64,000 bases of DNA from Nageia nagi (lineage: Eukaryota; Pinophyta). The translations under genes were made by a program, and so were the position numbers. Under the pieces are notes generated by a model, which ran no database searches, was not told the DNA's origin, and saw only the letters and a program-made list of their open reading frames with translations. This document shows, in pieces, positions 1 to 12,769 of the stretch (its first letter is position 1; every line of letters starts with the position of its first letter). The DNA lies in assembly GCA_050084985.1 (NCBI GenBank), contig JBITNC010000001.1, positions 61,938,001-62,002,000 of the forward strand, read 5' to 3'.

Positions 1-2100
1 TTTTTTGCAAATTTTTTCCTAAAATTAATCAAAATACTAAAATTTAGATCTAAAAAAATCTTATTTTTATTTCAATTATATTTATCTATGGTTTGGACAA
101 AGTTTTTCTGATGCTAGATCTCACCAAATTAAAAAAAAATGACCTCCAAAATCTTAGTTTTTCTACTATGAAATTTTTTAAGAAAATAATTTTATTTCAA
201 AGTAATAATTTTTTTAAAATTTTTAAAAAATTAATTCAATCAAAAATATAATAAAATCTAAGGTTTTTAAAAACTCCTCAAAAAAATGATTCCCTAAAAT
301 AAAAATTATAAATTATATAAATAATAGTATAAACATAAATAAAATCTACAAAGATGACACTTATTCAAATATAATGATAAATAAATAAAAAATATTCACT
401 TGATTGTGATTATGATAAGGCAATCCTCAAGTTATGGAAGGGATATACAGAGAATTGGATCATATCAAAGGTAAGCATACAAAAGATAATGAATCATGTA
501 GACTAGCATTCATCACCTCCTTTATTTGTAGCTTTGGATCATAAAGATGCATGCTATGGGTGGTGTACGAACTCTAAGGTGCAGATGCCATAAAACATAT
601 AGAACTAAATTACATATAAAAGTATAACATGTAATAAAATCTTAGAGCATAACATATTCTCAAATGGGTGGCATCCAGAGACACTATAAATTCATTAGTT
701 TATGTATAGATAACCACCTATTAGAGATAACTTTTCTCTGATAGGGATTATTGTGTTATGCACCTCTTTTTATACCTACAAGGAAAAAAGAGAGAGTGAG
801 AGCTGAATTTAGAATAATAATAATAATTTTAATAGAATTATAGAATAATATGCAATATTAATGATATTCTTAAGACAATTCTAGATATAAACATGATTAA
901 GAGATATTAATAATTCATATATATTTAGCATTTAATTAGCATATTAACCTCGATATTATATATATTTACATTATTTAAATAATATATAACATATATACTT
1001 AAAATAAGATTTAGTAATAAATAATAAATCATTTTTAATTATCTTCAATATGATATAAAATGATTTATTGCATCATATGATATAAAATAACCCAAGTTCA
1101 ACATCCATATGATATGAAATGATCCAATGCAATATATGATATAAAATGATCCAATCCACCATATGATATGGAATGATCCAATGCAACATATGATATGAAA
1201 TGATATAATATTTCATCATCTGATATGAAATAATTTAAGTGCTCCATATGATCTAAATGCACCATGTCTCATAAGATATGAAATGATGATCAAAGTATTA
1301 CTATTTTTTAATCTCTTTTATATGAAATGATATTATAGAGTAAATTTACATTATAGCTTATAACTAAAGGCTTGTGTATAACATAATCAAATCAAATACA
1401 TAAAAAAATGATGAAATATATTATACAAAAAAATTATTCAAGTATTCTTGGATAAAGTAAGATAATATATTTTACAAAACAATAATACAAGTCTATTCTT
1501 GGAAAAGGAAAATAAGGCATCTATTTAGAAAATAATATTGGCATCTGATAGTCCTTCATATTTCTTTATACAAGTTTTATATAAATATACATCAAAACTA
1601 TGCATATCTATGTAAAATTACATCAAACTATGTTATGTTAAATATCCAAGTATGTTGCATCAAACATATATTAAATATCCACCTCTTTGTTCCTTTTAAA
1701 AAAGATTAGGGAAGGAGTTTATGGTGCTTCTAGTGAGGAGGATAGAAACATTGAAATGTGAGACTTTGTCAATGTGGTTGTCTTTTTGTTCCTTTCAATT
1801 TAGGTTATTTTATTTACATGGGTTATAAGCATAATGATTTTTTATAACCTTTAATATATTGATGTTCAATCCTAAGCACCTTCATTTTAGCCACTATTTC
1901 AATGATCAATGATGGTTTTTTTGGTGGTTTTAATTTTGTATCTTTCTTGGTATTATTTTGGATGCCTTTACCATTTAAATGATACTCCTTTATTGTTAAT
2001 TAGTGCTCTCATGAATTTCCTATCTTGCAATAGGTAAGTCATATTAAGAAAATGAATATAAAAAGGTTAATAGAATATAAGACACTTTAAAAGGAGATTT
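1..2100. other. AT-rich spacer without a recognisable gene
   Basis: No reading frame of useful length and no recognised protein motif on either strand. The stretch is dominated by A/T runs. The only clear structure is the short tandem array at 1045-1300, listed separately. It may be old element sequence decayed beyond recognition. Confidence 0.6.
1045..1300. repeat. Degenerate ~30-bp tandem array (catatgatatgaaatgatcc)
   Basis: About eight imperfect copies of a unit built on 'atatgatatgaaatgatcc' followed by 'aatgcaac' or a variant. Copies lie near 1047, 1076, 1107, 1135, 1162, 1190, 1217 and 1270. Copies differ by single-base changes and small indels. No coding potential is visible. Confidence 0.7.
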
Positions 2101-2129
2101 TTATCTATAGTTCTAGTTGGGAGTTCCGT

Positions 2130-3790
2130 AGTAGACATGTATAAAAATGTGGAAACATAGAGAAGGAATGTGAATTCCTTGATAATATACATGATATAGA
2201 CATAATTTCATGGACTGCAATTATCCTTGGATATGCACAAAATAGGTCTTTTGAAAAGGCTCTAGAGAATTTTAACTAGATGCATTTGTTAGGTGTAAAT
2301 TCAAACTCTACCACCTTTGTGTGTATTCTTACAACATGTGCCACCATGGTAGCTCTTGAAGAAGGTATGAAAATCCATAAAAGAGTAGTTGAAAATGGTT
2401 TTTCATCAAATGTTATGGTTATAAATGCATTGGTAGATATTTATGCAAAATGTGGAAGTATACATAAGGATCAAGAATTGTTTGATAAGATGTAATGATG
2501 CAAACATAATTTCAATGTATGCAATGATTGCACAATATGCACAAAATGGATTTTCAGAAAAAATCCCCTACCCTATTAAAGAACTATTAAACTTCAATAC
2601 CAAAATACTTATAAATCCATACTTAGTTATGTGAATGTGTCTATATGGTACTTGTAATTCAAATGTTTGGGTTTTGAATGACTTGACATACATGTATGCA
2701 AAATGTGGAAGAATACACAAGGCCTGGGAAATGTTTCAAAAGATACATGATGCAAATATAGTTTCATGGTCTATGATAACTATGTGATATACACAAAATG
2801 GATCTTTAGAGAAAATCCCAAAGAGTATTGAGGGACCATTGAACTTCATTACCAAAATACTTCATAAAACCTAAATTGGATGTCATGTCTATATGGTGTT
2901 GTAATTAGAATTTTTGGATTTTTAATTCCTTGATAGATATGTGTATAAAATGTAGAAGAATACATAAGGCTCAAGAATTTTTTGATAAAATGCATGATGC
3001 AAATATAGTTTCATGGTCTCCAATGATTTCATGACATGCATAAAATAGATTTTCAAAGAAAATCCTAAAATCTATCAAGGGACCATTGATCTTCACTATT
3101 AAAACACTTCATAAAATCTAAATTGGGTGTGTGTAAGTCTCTACATGATGCTTATAATTCAAATATTTTGATTTTAAATTCCTTGATAAACATGTATACA
3201 AAATATCAAATAATATACAAGGTCTAGGAGTTGTTTAAGAAGATGCAAAATGGTTTTTTAGTAAAAAAACATCCCTAGGACATGTACAAAAAATGTGGAA
3301 GGATACACTATCCAAGGAATTATTTGACAATATGCATGATATAAACATAATTTTATGATCTATTTCCAAGATTCTCCTCCTCTCATATCCTTTCCTCTTT
3401 GGCTCCTCTCCTATAAAATGTCACAACAATCCTAGTATACTCCTCAAAAATAAAATAGCCTATGTAAGGTTCTCGCATAATATTTTTTAAATTTTTTCAA
3501 ATTTGTCACCAACAAAGGCCTTTTTAGTTTAGTGTTGGGTATCTGGATATGTCTACTTAGTGCTTGTAAATCAAATGTTATAGTTGTGAATGCCCTAATA
3601 AGCATGTATGCAAAATATGTAAGAATACATAAAGCCTAAGAATTGATAAACAAGATGCATGATGTAGGTCCAATTTCATGGAATGCAATGATCACAAGAT
3701 ATACATAAAATGGGTTTTTGAAAATGGCTATACAGACTTTCTAGTAAATGAAAGTATCAAATGTAAAGCCAAACTTTGTAATCTTTATCA
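2130..3790 (+). pseudogene. PLS-type pentatricopeptide repeat (PPR) protein fragment, decayed
   Basis: Intact PPR proteins bind organellar RNA and act in editing, splicing or stability. Here the reading shows the plant PLS signature: a unit near 2138 ending 'DIISWTAIILGYAQN', then 'LVDIYAKCGSIHK' near 2430, 'YMYAKCGRIHKAWEMF' near 2690 and 'DANIVSWSM' near 2755. Weaker copies lie near 2930, 3180 and 3590. The longest open piece is 71 codons (2280-2495), with stops and frame changes on both sides. Only the first unit (about 2140 to 2440) keeps the normal ~300-bp spacing; later units are ~250 bp and have lost half the repeat. No start codon, targeting peptide or E/DYW tail is present. The last PPR-like residues (around 'NVKPNFVIF', near 3757-3783) run straight into a copia gag. 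Clearly a pseudogene. Confidence 0.8.
2555..3185 (+). repeat. ~250-bp tandem copies within the PPR pseudogene
   Basis: Segments beginning 'aaaatccc/t' near 2555, 2812 and 3059 share the same order of words (…aaacttcaataccaaaatactt…, …ctatatggt…, …aattccttgat…). Spacing is 257 and 247 bp. Each contains the same damaged, non-PPR half-unit, so the duplication followed the first damage to the gene. A fourth partial copy follows near 3590 after an unrelated AT-rich stretch (about 3355-3530). Confidence 0.65.
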
Positions 3791-3792
3791 AA

Positions 3793-6501
3793 TGGCTTCT
3801 ACAATTGATTCTTTCTCCATAACAAAATTCAATGTAGAGGATTATGAATATTGGGAACTAAATATGAAGCATTTGCTCATAGGCAAAGGAGTATAAGACA
3901 TTATTGAATATGGTTATGTAGAGCTAGATTGGATCACACTTCCTCAAGCTAATAGGCTTGCTAAGAGAGAGGCCCAAAAGAGAAATTCTTTTGTAATATA
4001 CCATCTCCAATAAGCCTTAAGTAAGATATTATTCTAAAGGATTGCTAGTTACAATACAACCAAGGATGCATGAAATGTTTTTAAAGCTGGATTTCAAGGC
4101 AATGATCAAGTTAACAAAGTGATACTTTAGACTTTGAATACTAATTTTGAGAATTTAAATAAAAAAGAGTATGAGAAAGTTGGAGAATATTATGTAAGAT
4201 TGAATACATGTATTCAAATGATGGAGACACTTGGAGAGGAGGTCAAAAATCTAATTGTAGTGAAAAAAGTGTTATGAATACTTCTTTCTAAATGGATCCG
4301 AATTGATATTATGTTTAAAGAGACCAAATATATGGGCACACTCACTCTTGATCATCTTATTGGTTCCTTAATGTCCCATGAGAAAAGGATTACTCCATCT
4401 TTAAATGTTGGGGATATGGAGGAGAAGGTTTTTTCTTCTAAAGAAGGTGACACTAGTTCTATTGGTCAAGGGGGAGCTCAAGGAAGAGGAAGAGGGAGAG
4501 GAAGGATAAGTGGCCTCCAAGGTAAAGGAAGAGGATATTCTCTAAATGGATACAAGAAAGAAAAACAATGTTACTATTATAACAATTATAAATACTATTA
4601 AACAAAAATGTAGATTGAAGGCTTCTCAAGAGGAAGGCCAAAGTATACATTACGATGAGGAGGATGGATCTTCCACCTTGTTATTGTATTATTCCCACTC
4701 ACCCCAAAATTTGAATGAGACATGGATTTATCCAACCACATAATCAACAAGGGAGAGTTGTTTTGTTTCATGGATGACTCCTACAAGTACAAGATCATAC
4801 TTGGATTTGATAAAGTCATTCAAGTTGAAGGCATGGGAGCTAGTAAGGTATATATAGATGAAGGTAACAAAAGGATTAATGATGTGTATTACATTCCAAA
4901 ACTAAAGCATAACTTATTAAGTGTGGGATAAATACATGAGAATAATTATGAACTTGTATTTGAGGATAGGAAATGTATGATTTTTGATTAAAAAAATGGC
5001 ATAAATATGTCACTATTATTCCCATGATAAGATATAGATGATTTCCTCTTAATTTTATTAAGAGAAGTTATTATTTTACTAATATTTCTATTGATGATAA
5101 AATTTGGCTTTAGCATTTGAGATATAGGCATCTAAAATTTGCAAGTTTAAAAAGCTTAGTTTCCAATGAGATAGTATATGGGTTGCCAAAGTTTCAAGAA
5201 CATAAAGAAGTATGTACTAGTTGTGGTATGGGAAAATATTAAATATTAAGCTTCCTAAAAGGTTAAGCATGGAGAGCCTCATATCCCCTCCAATTGGTGC
5301 ATATTGATATATGTGGACCAATGAAAACTCTAAGTATTGGTAAAATTTTCTATTTCCTTACTTTCATTGATGATTAATCAATGATGTGTTGGATCTACTT
5401 TCTTAAAACTAAGGATGAAGCTTTTACATACTTTATGGAGTTTAAGAACAATGCAAAAAAATAAAATGGCTATTATTGGAAGTGTTTCACAAAATATATA
5501 GGGGGAGTTTTTGAGTAATGAATTTTTGTAATATTATAAAGATTATGGAGTGAGAAGGTAACTCACTATTGACTACACTCCACAACAAAATAATGTTGTT
5601 TAATGTACGAACAAAATATTGACTAATATGAAAAGAAGCATACTCCAAACTAATGATCTAAGTCATATTTATTGGGTTGAAGAAATTAGAATTGTTGTGA
5701 ATATTTTAAATAGAAATCCAACCTCTAGTTTGGATGGCTAACACCTTTTGAGGCATGGTATGATAAAAGGATAAATGTGAATCATTTTAGAGTGTTTAGT
5801 TGCTTGGGTTATGTGAATGTTATAAGGGAGAATAGAAAACATTAGATCCAAAGAGTGATCCTTATATATTTATTGGTTATTATGAAGCAAGAAAAGCATA
5901 TAGATTATACAATCCTAAAACTCATAAAGTTGTTTTTCAAGATTGTTATTTTTGATGAAGGGAGGGCATGGGGTCATCAAAAATAACTTGTTTAATATGG
6001 ATTCTTTTATGAAATCTCTTTTAATTTACATTATACTTTTTATCCTAGCTAACAAAATATGCAGCACAAAGCATCAAATAATCCATAAAAGCCCATACAA
6101 GTGTAGCCCAAAGATGTTCCAAGTGATGATGATGGTTCTCTAAGCAAGAATTATAAGGTAAAAGGTAATAGAATAGTTGCCTATCATCCTCCTTCATAAA
6201 TTTTAGATCATAATTTTTCAAAGAGAGCAACTAGAGGAAAATAAAGAGAACTAGATCAAGTAATTAAGAGGCTTGAAAATCTCCATTTATTTAGTGATGA
6301 GTTCAATAGTGAACCCAAGGGTAAATTTGCTAGTTTTGATTTGGTGGCTAGTATTGATTTAGATCCTTCTTGTTATGAAAATACATGTACTAATGATGTT
6401 TGGTTGAAGGCTATGGAAGAGAAAATGTACTCCAATGAGAAGAATGATACATGGTATCTAGTTGAGCTTCCAAAAGGGAAAAAGATAGTAGGATCTAAAT
6501 G
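3793..6501 (+). pseudogene. Copia gag-protease-integrase and start of reverse transcriptase
   Basis: Gag starts at the ATG of 'MASTIDSFSITKFNVEDYEYW' (3793), resembling the N-terminus of copia gag polyproteins. A UBN2-like stretch (about 4100-4400) and a Gly/Arg-rich linker precede a degraded zinc knuckle (4570-4600, 'CYYYNNYKYY', cysteines and histidine lost). The protease area is about 4715-5000 and keeps 'LKHNLLSVG'. The pre-integrase motif 'LKFASLKSLVSNEIVYGLPK' lies near 5127, with CTSCGMGK near 5213. The integrase core reads '[11 protein letters not shown]' near 5297 and 'FLTFIDD' near 5353. The domain ends near 5960 ('YRLYNPKTHKVVFQDC'). RT begins near 6400 ('WLKAMEEKM…NDTWYLVELPKGKK'). 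Many stops and frameshifts; not functional. Confidence 0.85.
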
Positions 6502-6506
6502 AATAT

Positions 6507-7222
6507 TTTTATAATCTAAATAATAATAATTGGGATTATTTACAACATATTCAATTTAATCAATTAACAAAAAAATAATAGTAAATGATGACATGAAAGA
6601 TGATAATGACCTAATTTACCTTAACCTATCAGACTAGATTTATGAAAGATACAAACTTATACTTTATCTATCATAACTAATGAAGGCACTATTTGATCAA
6701 AAGAAGATGAATGATGATCTTTCCTAAATAATAGAGCCACAAATCTAATATCAACCCAACACTAGCATTAGGATCCTAGTGGCACTTCTTGGTTACCTTT
6801 CTAGATTACCTCTCCCTTTTGCTCAATATCATCATCACACCTTTAATGCTCAAAATATCATACATGAATGGATGGAAAAGGTTATAAGAATGTAGAGCTC
6901 AAAGTATAAGAAAATCTAAAAATGATAGATGTTGTTAAGAAACACTAGTAAAAAATGACACAAGTATATTGCCACCTATCAAGGATTCAATATCATATCA
7001 TAATTTCTTATGTGCAACCCCTTGACCTTTATAGGTAACATGTCTAGTGCTAAGGATCCTCCTTAGTCTTATTATGATGTCTGGCTAACCTCTTATTATA
7101 AAATATAAAAGTAGATGAGATTGCATAATGATAAGAGCATTTATTTAATAAAATAAATAAATTATTTTGAATACCTAAAAGGGTATTTTAATTAAATTAA
7201 AATTCTTTTTTAGGTGTTAATA
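6507..7222 (-). repeat. 3' LTR of gypsy A
   Basis: Aligns by eye with 13957-14474 plus 31840-31927 over its length. It is about 110 bp longer because a segment around 6790-6900 is absent from the other copy. The end next to the coding region reads gttaata (7216-7222), matching gttaaca at 31921-31927. Confidence 0.85.
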
Positions 7223-7236
7223 TATGCCCCACTTTG
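7223..7236 (-). other. Polypurine tract of gypsy A
   Basis: On the minus strand the sequence is CAAAGTGGGGCATA, directly before the 3' LTR. This is the expected place and composition for the primer of plus-strand DNA synthesis. Gypsy F has a related tract in the same position. Confidence 0.75.
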
Positions 7237-7589
7237 AATACAATTTTATACTTTTGAGAAAAAAGATAATCAAAGTGTAAATTCAAAGAATAACAAGAAA
7301 AAGTAAGAACTAAAAAGTTATCGCATGATGATAGCTTTATATGCCTCAATTCTTCACCTATATTATGCACCCTATTTGGCTTGGTTGTGACATGATGGAC
7401 CTCTCATCATAGGAGCAATCCAAGCCAAAGATAAAGGAACCTAAAAAGAAATTTTGATAAGAAATATTTTTGCAAAAGATATCTAAAATATAGACATAAA
7501 ACATCATAATATAAAAAGTAAGATAAGATATCAAACTTATCCCTGGTGAATTAACTAGTAAGAGTTATAAAGATAGGTTACCAAATTTA

Positions 7590-7810
7590 ACTAACCAACT
7601 TGGATTCACAAGCCACCATGTTGCCATGGATTTTTTTATATGGATATCCCTTCCTTATCAAGGAAATAGATGATAAGATTGACCCTTCCTTAGAAAGGTA
7701 TAAAATGATAAGAATGATCAACTTGATTCTCCAAGCCACCATGTTTCTTTGGATTTTTTGATAAGAATGATCCTTCCTTACAAATACATCAAATAATAAG
7801 AGAAATACAA
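7590..7810 (-). repeat. ~130-bp direct repeat in the 3' untranslated part of gypsy A
   Basis: Two copies of a block including 'caagccaccatgtt', 'tggattttt' and 'ccttcctta' start near 7597 and 7725. The 103-codon minus-strand frame across it (7587-7898) repeats NMVA and similar words only because of this duplication and has no recognised domain. The rest of 7237-8040 shows no gene. Confidence 0.6.
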
Positions 7811-8039
7811 AAATATTTTTGACATGTGATATGATTTGACAAGCATCATTTAGGATAAGTAACTTTTTATGAAAAGAAAGGTAAAAAAAAGAAATCAATT
7901 ACCTTTTTTTTCATTTTACCATGATTAAGAAGGGAAAATAAAATATTTTGTATTTTTGACCTTTTTAATGCAATGACATCACTAGGAGAACATGGACATC
8001 ATTGGGATATTGCTTTGTTTTCTTGATATGTAGTATCTA

Positions 8040-9280
8040 AAAATGGAAAAATGCATATATTTTATAATAAAGATTATACATAAAAAATTTCAAGTGTATA
8101 ATGTTAATTGGATTATGTTCTTCTTTACCTTCGATTGTGGACAATTTATATGCATCTTTTTTATAATTTGTAATAAAAATGTAAGGACCTATCTAGTTCA
8201 GGTAGAACTTACCTTTCTTTTCATCTTCTAAAGATTTTATGTTGGCAAGATTTTCTTTTAATATTTGGTCACCAACTTTGAAATATTTAGGCTTGATATT
8301 TTTTCTATAGGATTTTTAGATTCTATAATTATAGATATGAAGGTGTTTTTAGACCATTAATCTATTTTTCATCTAGAACCTCTAGTTGGGATAATCTAGC
8401 TTTTCTTCTATACTCATTAGGAATGAGACCATCTAGTGACACACACAACAATGGGATCTCTTGATCTAATGGAACTACAACTTCATCCCCATACATTAAG
8501 GAAAAAAGGATTTCCCCTACAGAAGTCCTTATACCTATTCTATATGCCCACAAATTATAAAAGAGTTATTCATGCAAATCTTTACCATTCTTTGTAACAG
8601 TTTTGGATAAGATACTCTTTATGAATTTGTTAGAAACTTTGGCTTTACCATTGCCTTTGGGATAATATGGTGTAGAGAATTTCTTTTTAATATGGTACTT
8701 ATAAAAATAAAATTTAACTTTATTACCTCTAAATGTTGTATAATTATACATAAATAATTTATAAGAAAAACCTTATTTATAAATAATAAATTCAATAATA
8801 AACTCAACAATATTACCTCCTTTTTTTGATTTCATGGGATAGATTCTACCCATTTTGTGAAGTATTTTGTAGCTATAATGACAAATTTATGGCCATCTCT
8901 TGAAATAGGATTAATTTTCCCAATAAAATCAAGTGCCCAAATAGAAAAAGGCCAAAGAGAAATAATGGAGTACAATCCATGAGAAGAACAAGGTTAAAGC
9001 CTAACATTATTTTGACTTTGTTTATATTTTTTAACATGAAATTCAAAATATTCAACCATAGGAGGCCAATAATAACCTAATCTAAGAAATCTTTGATAAA
9101 CAAATTTAGCATGAAAATGTCCATCACATTCATCATCATGAGCTTGATAAAAGGACATGTCTACTTCATGCCTCACTAAACATCTAAGAAGAGCACCATC
9201 AAAAGACCTTATATATACCAAATCACCAATGATGACATATTTTGTAGCTAGAGTTTTAAGTCTAATTCATACACATTGAT
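8040..9280 (-). pseudogene. Gypsy A integrase
   Basis: Read on the minus strand. The zinc-binding H2C2 region lies at 9221-8994 (…AHDDECDGHFHAKFVYQRF, RLGYYWPPM), with the second cysteine changed in 'VKKYKQSQ'. The core follows with 'FSIWALDFIGKINPIS' near 8950, then 'YYPKGNGKAKVSNKFIKSI' (8674 region), then 'LWAYRIGIRTSVGEILFSLMYG' (8550 region). The C-terminal part 'GPYIFITNYKKDAYKLSTIEG' ends near 8050. There are several stops, e.g. within 'N*IGPYI', where Trp is expected. Order and motifs are those of plant gypsy integrases; inactive. Confidence 0.85.
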
Positions 9281-9399
9281 ACTAGTAGCTACAAGACATT
9301 GATCTTCAACAAAATCTTCAATAACATGTTCATGGGATGGTTGACCAATACTTTTACTGTAAGAATAGTTTATTCATCCTCTATGTTAATAGGAGCATG

Positions 9400-10300
9400 A
9401 GAAGTGACACTAGCCATGGCATCAACATACCTATTGTTATCTCTTCGAATGTTGTTAATTTATTACTCATTGAAGTATATGAGGAGAATTATTACCATTT
9501 CTTTTTTTTGTTTTAACTTAATTTTCTTTCTATTGTAGATGTTAGAAAATTACTTCACAATTAGTTTAGAATTGTCAAAGATTTTTATCCTTTTTATCTT
9601 GAAGAGTATTGTGACCTTCAAATCCAAAATAAGGGCTTCATATTCTACCATGTTGTTAGAAAAATCAAAACTTAAATGATAAGATATAGGGATAACATCA
9701 TAATGAGGATCGATTAAGATAGTTACTACCCCTGCTCTAAGAATGCACTTAGAACCAAATACACTTAGAATCATCAAAGAATAGGGTCCATTCATCATGG
9801 TTTGTGAAGCTAACAAAAGCTTTAGGATACTTAGGCTCTATAACAAAGTGGAAACATTGGAGCATAGTAGTAATGCTAAGATCATGAACTATTTGGCCAT
9901 CCACTTTATCTACAAATTTCTCTCAAGTCTTTAATACTTCATTTCTTGGGTGATTTGCAATGAAATATGCTATAGCCTATCTCTTAATTGATTTATAAGT
10001 GATAAAGACCAAATCAAACTCTTGAAACAACATTGCCAATTTTTCATCTCTTCTAGATAGGTAGGATTTGGATGTGAGATATCTAAAAGGATCAAATTAA
10101 GCTATGACATATGTTGTATTTCCAAGTAATGTCATAACTTTTTATTTGAGAATACGATTGTAAATCACATCTTTTCTATTGGAGTATACATTAGCTCATA
10201 ATCATGTAAAGTTTTGCTAATATAATAAATTATTTTTTCTTTATTGTTATCATCTTTCTAAGCTAGAATTACACCTAATGAACTTAATATTTCTAATATA
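9400..10300 (-). pseudogene. Gypsy A RNase H region
   Basis: Minus strand. The RT connection reads 'KCQKALEKIKRYL…LVLVPYDLDKSFLLYILE' (10400-10300) and 'KEKIIYYISKTLHDYELMYT' (near 10210). The RNase H block 9816-9550 is open for 88 codons and includes 'FSNNMVEYEALILDLKV' and 'IKIFDNSKLIVK', the 'N-x-x-x-EYEAL…DSxLIVxQ' pattern of gypsy RNase H. Stops interrupt the rest. Confidence 0.8.
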
Positions 10301-10439
10301 TAAAGTAAAAAACTCTTATCTAAATCATAAGGGACTAAAACTAAAGCATAATTAAGGTACCTTTTTATTTTTTCCAAAGCCTTTTGACACTTACAATCCC
10401 AAAATCATCCCAAATAAATTTCTCACCTTTCTTTAACAA

Positions 10440-11050
10440 ATGGGAAAATAGAGAAGTCATATCTGCTAACTATGAAATGAACATTCTTGAAGGTTTATTA
10501 AATCCTTCAAATTATTAGGATCCAATAAGTCAACAATAGATGAAACATTCTTAGGATCCATCTTAATACTTCTTCTTAAATTAATAAATTCAAGTAATTT
10601 ACTCAATGAAATCCTAAATGCACATTTTTTAGAATTCAATTTTAACTTGTACTCTTTCATTCTTTGTAATATCTTTTTCAAGTCTGAAATGCCATCATCT
10701 TTGGTTGTGGACTTTTCTAAGATATCATCAACATATACCTCAACATTATTAGTGATCATATCATGGAACATACTCATCATTACTCTTTGAAAAGTTGGAT
10801 ATGCATTCTTTAGACCAAAAGGCATGACCATCCAACAAATTGTACCCCAAAGAGTAATAAAAGCTATCTTATGTTGATCCTACTTGTTGATCCTTATTTG
10901 ATTATGGCTAGAAAAATCATCTATGAAAGAAAATATTTCATAATGAGAAAATTTATCTTATTTCATCACTAATTTGTGCCCTTAGTATTGCATCCAATCT
11001 CAATCATAAGTTACAAAAAATGGAGCTACAATGCTAGGATCCAAATAACA
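10440..11050 (-). pseudogene. Gypsy A reverse transcriptase, catalytic core retained
   Basis: The minus strand shows 'FSFIDDFSSHNQIRI' (near 10930), 'HKIAFITLWGTI', then an open frame 10831-10466 (121 codons) with 'MPFGLKNAYPTFQRVM', 'NNVEVYVDDILEKS' (catalytic YVDD near 10730) and 'YKLKLNSKKCAF'. The catalytic aspartates are present, in contrast to E and F, but the polyprotein is broken up- and downstream. Confidence 0.88.
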
Positions 11051-12560
11051 TCACTCCATTAAGAAAGGAAAAGAACAACATTTTAAATTTCAACTACCCA
11101 AACCTAGGACCAACTAAAAAAATGAAAAAAAATTAAGAAAAATGAGAATGAAGTTAGCTTACAATATTTGCATCATTTTTGCAAACCTCCTCATTGAAAT
11201 AGGCTTGATGTTGATTGAATAACTTACAAACCTCTTTTCAATGGATTTGAAAAATTCACTTCATGCCTCAAGCTTCTCAATAATAACATCATCATTTTAG
11301 AAGATGTATACTCAAACTAGAGTAATAGATTGTAAGAATATATCTAAATAGCAAGCCTACAATTCCTCCATAGGATCATGCATCATACCATAATGTAGAT
11401 ACTCATTGAAGATTTCTCTAATGTTATCCTAATCACTACTATCAACATGTTGGATGGTGGGAGTTGATGGTACTAGGTGTGGACTCGTCAAATCTAATAT
11501 TGTTTTTCCTCTTGTGCTGACCTTCATTTAGAATAGACTCTATGATACCCTACTCATTCTTACCTAATACTTTTCCACCATATTGATATTTATGCATGTA
11601 TTGGTTAATGAAAAAAGAATCAACACTATAAAAATGCATACTTATCTTACCTAACAAAATTTGTTAGACAGAAGTAATATCTTCATTTTTTGATGCATTT
11701 TTTTCCTCATGTTCATGATAAAGCACATTCACATCTCCAATAGGATTTCATCCTTCTTAGGAATGAAGTGGCAGAATCAATTTATTATGTATCTAGGTGA
11801 TAGCATTGGGTTCTAGGAATAGATAAGGATAATTCAAGTTCTCTGAAGTTTTTCTAGATATCAATCTCTAGGACTATGTATGTTCCTATACTTACCTCTT
11901 ATAGACTAATATCATTTATAGGTGTTTTTGTATCCTCCACATTTTCAACCAAATCATAAGCTATCTAAAACCTATCAACTACTTGGATACATTTGTAGGG
12001 TTATCTTCTACATGAATAGTGACATTCTTGCCTTTGTTCATAACTTTGATTGACCAATGCAATGTGGAAGTACCAACCTTAAGTTTATGTATCTATGGTC
12101 TACCAAGCAAAAATTTATATGATAATTTTAATTAAAAAATATATACAAATTGATGAAAAATTTTACCTCCTACTTCAATAGGCATATTGACAAATTCAAT
12201 GCATTCATTTTCAATATTACCAAACCCTTTCATGCTAATTATAGTTCTCTTTATTTTTGCATAAATCAAAGGAAAATACTTTTGTACTATTTCAACAAAA
12301 AATATTTACATTAAAACCAATAATAGTTAATGGTTTTTAATAGGAACACCATCAATAATGACCTGAATATATAGTCCTAGATTCTTTTCTATGACATATT
12401 CATAAAGGAATTCATTATCTTTAAAAAAAATCATGTTACAAACTATATTTGTATCAACATTAGTTACTAATTATACAAATTTAGCAATACAAATATCTGC
12501 ATCACCTTTAGTCTATTTAAGTGCATCAAATAAAGCATTTATATGATAACTAACAATTAG
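11051..12560 (-). pseudogene. Gypsy A protease and protease-RT linker
   Basis: Minus strand. Protease-like sequence is at about 12560-12060, ending in the family motif 'LLGRP' followed by 'HKLKVGTSTLHWSIKV'. Further on, a G-patch-like stretch 'YQYGGKVLGKNE*GIIESI' (around 11600) resembles the 'GYxxGxGLGKxxQGI' linker of this gypsy type. About 11050-11450 shows no recognised domain. Confidence 0.6.
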
Positions 12561-12769
12561 AAAAGTTTAGAAATACTTATCTTTGCATGAGTTACCTTTA
12601 GTTTCTCAAGGATTTGTTGCATACTATAATGACAAGGATTCATTGTATACTAGAATGACGAGGGATATCCATTTTTTCTATCATGGTTAGATTGATATTT
12701 CCTAAAGAATTCCTCTTCTAGCAGCACTGTATAGTTCTTGGTTGAATATGGTATTCTTTGTAAGTGGTT

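Noticed and set aside
7587-7898. 103-codon minus-strand frame as an extra gene of gypsy A
   Set aside because: Located in the 3' untranslated part; internal similarity comes from a direct repeat; no domain or conserved start.
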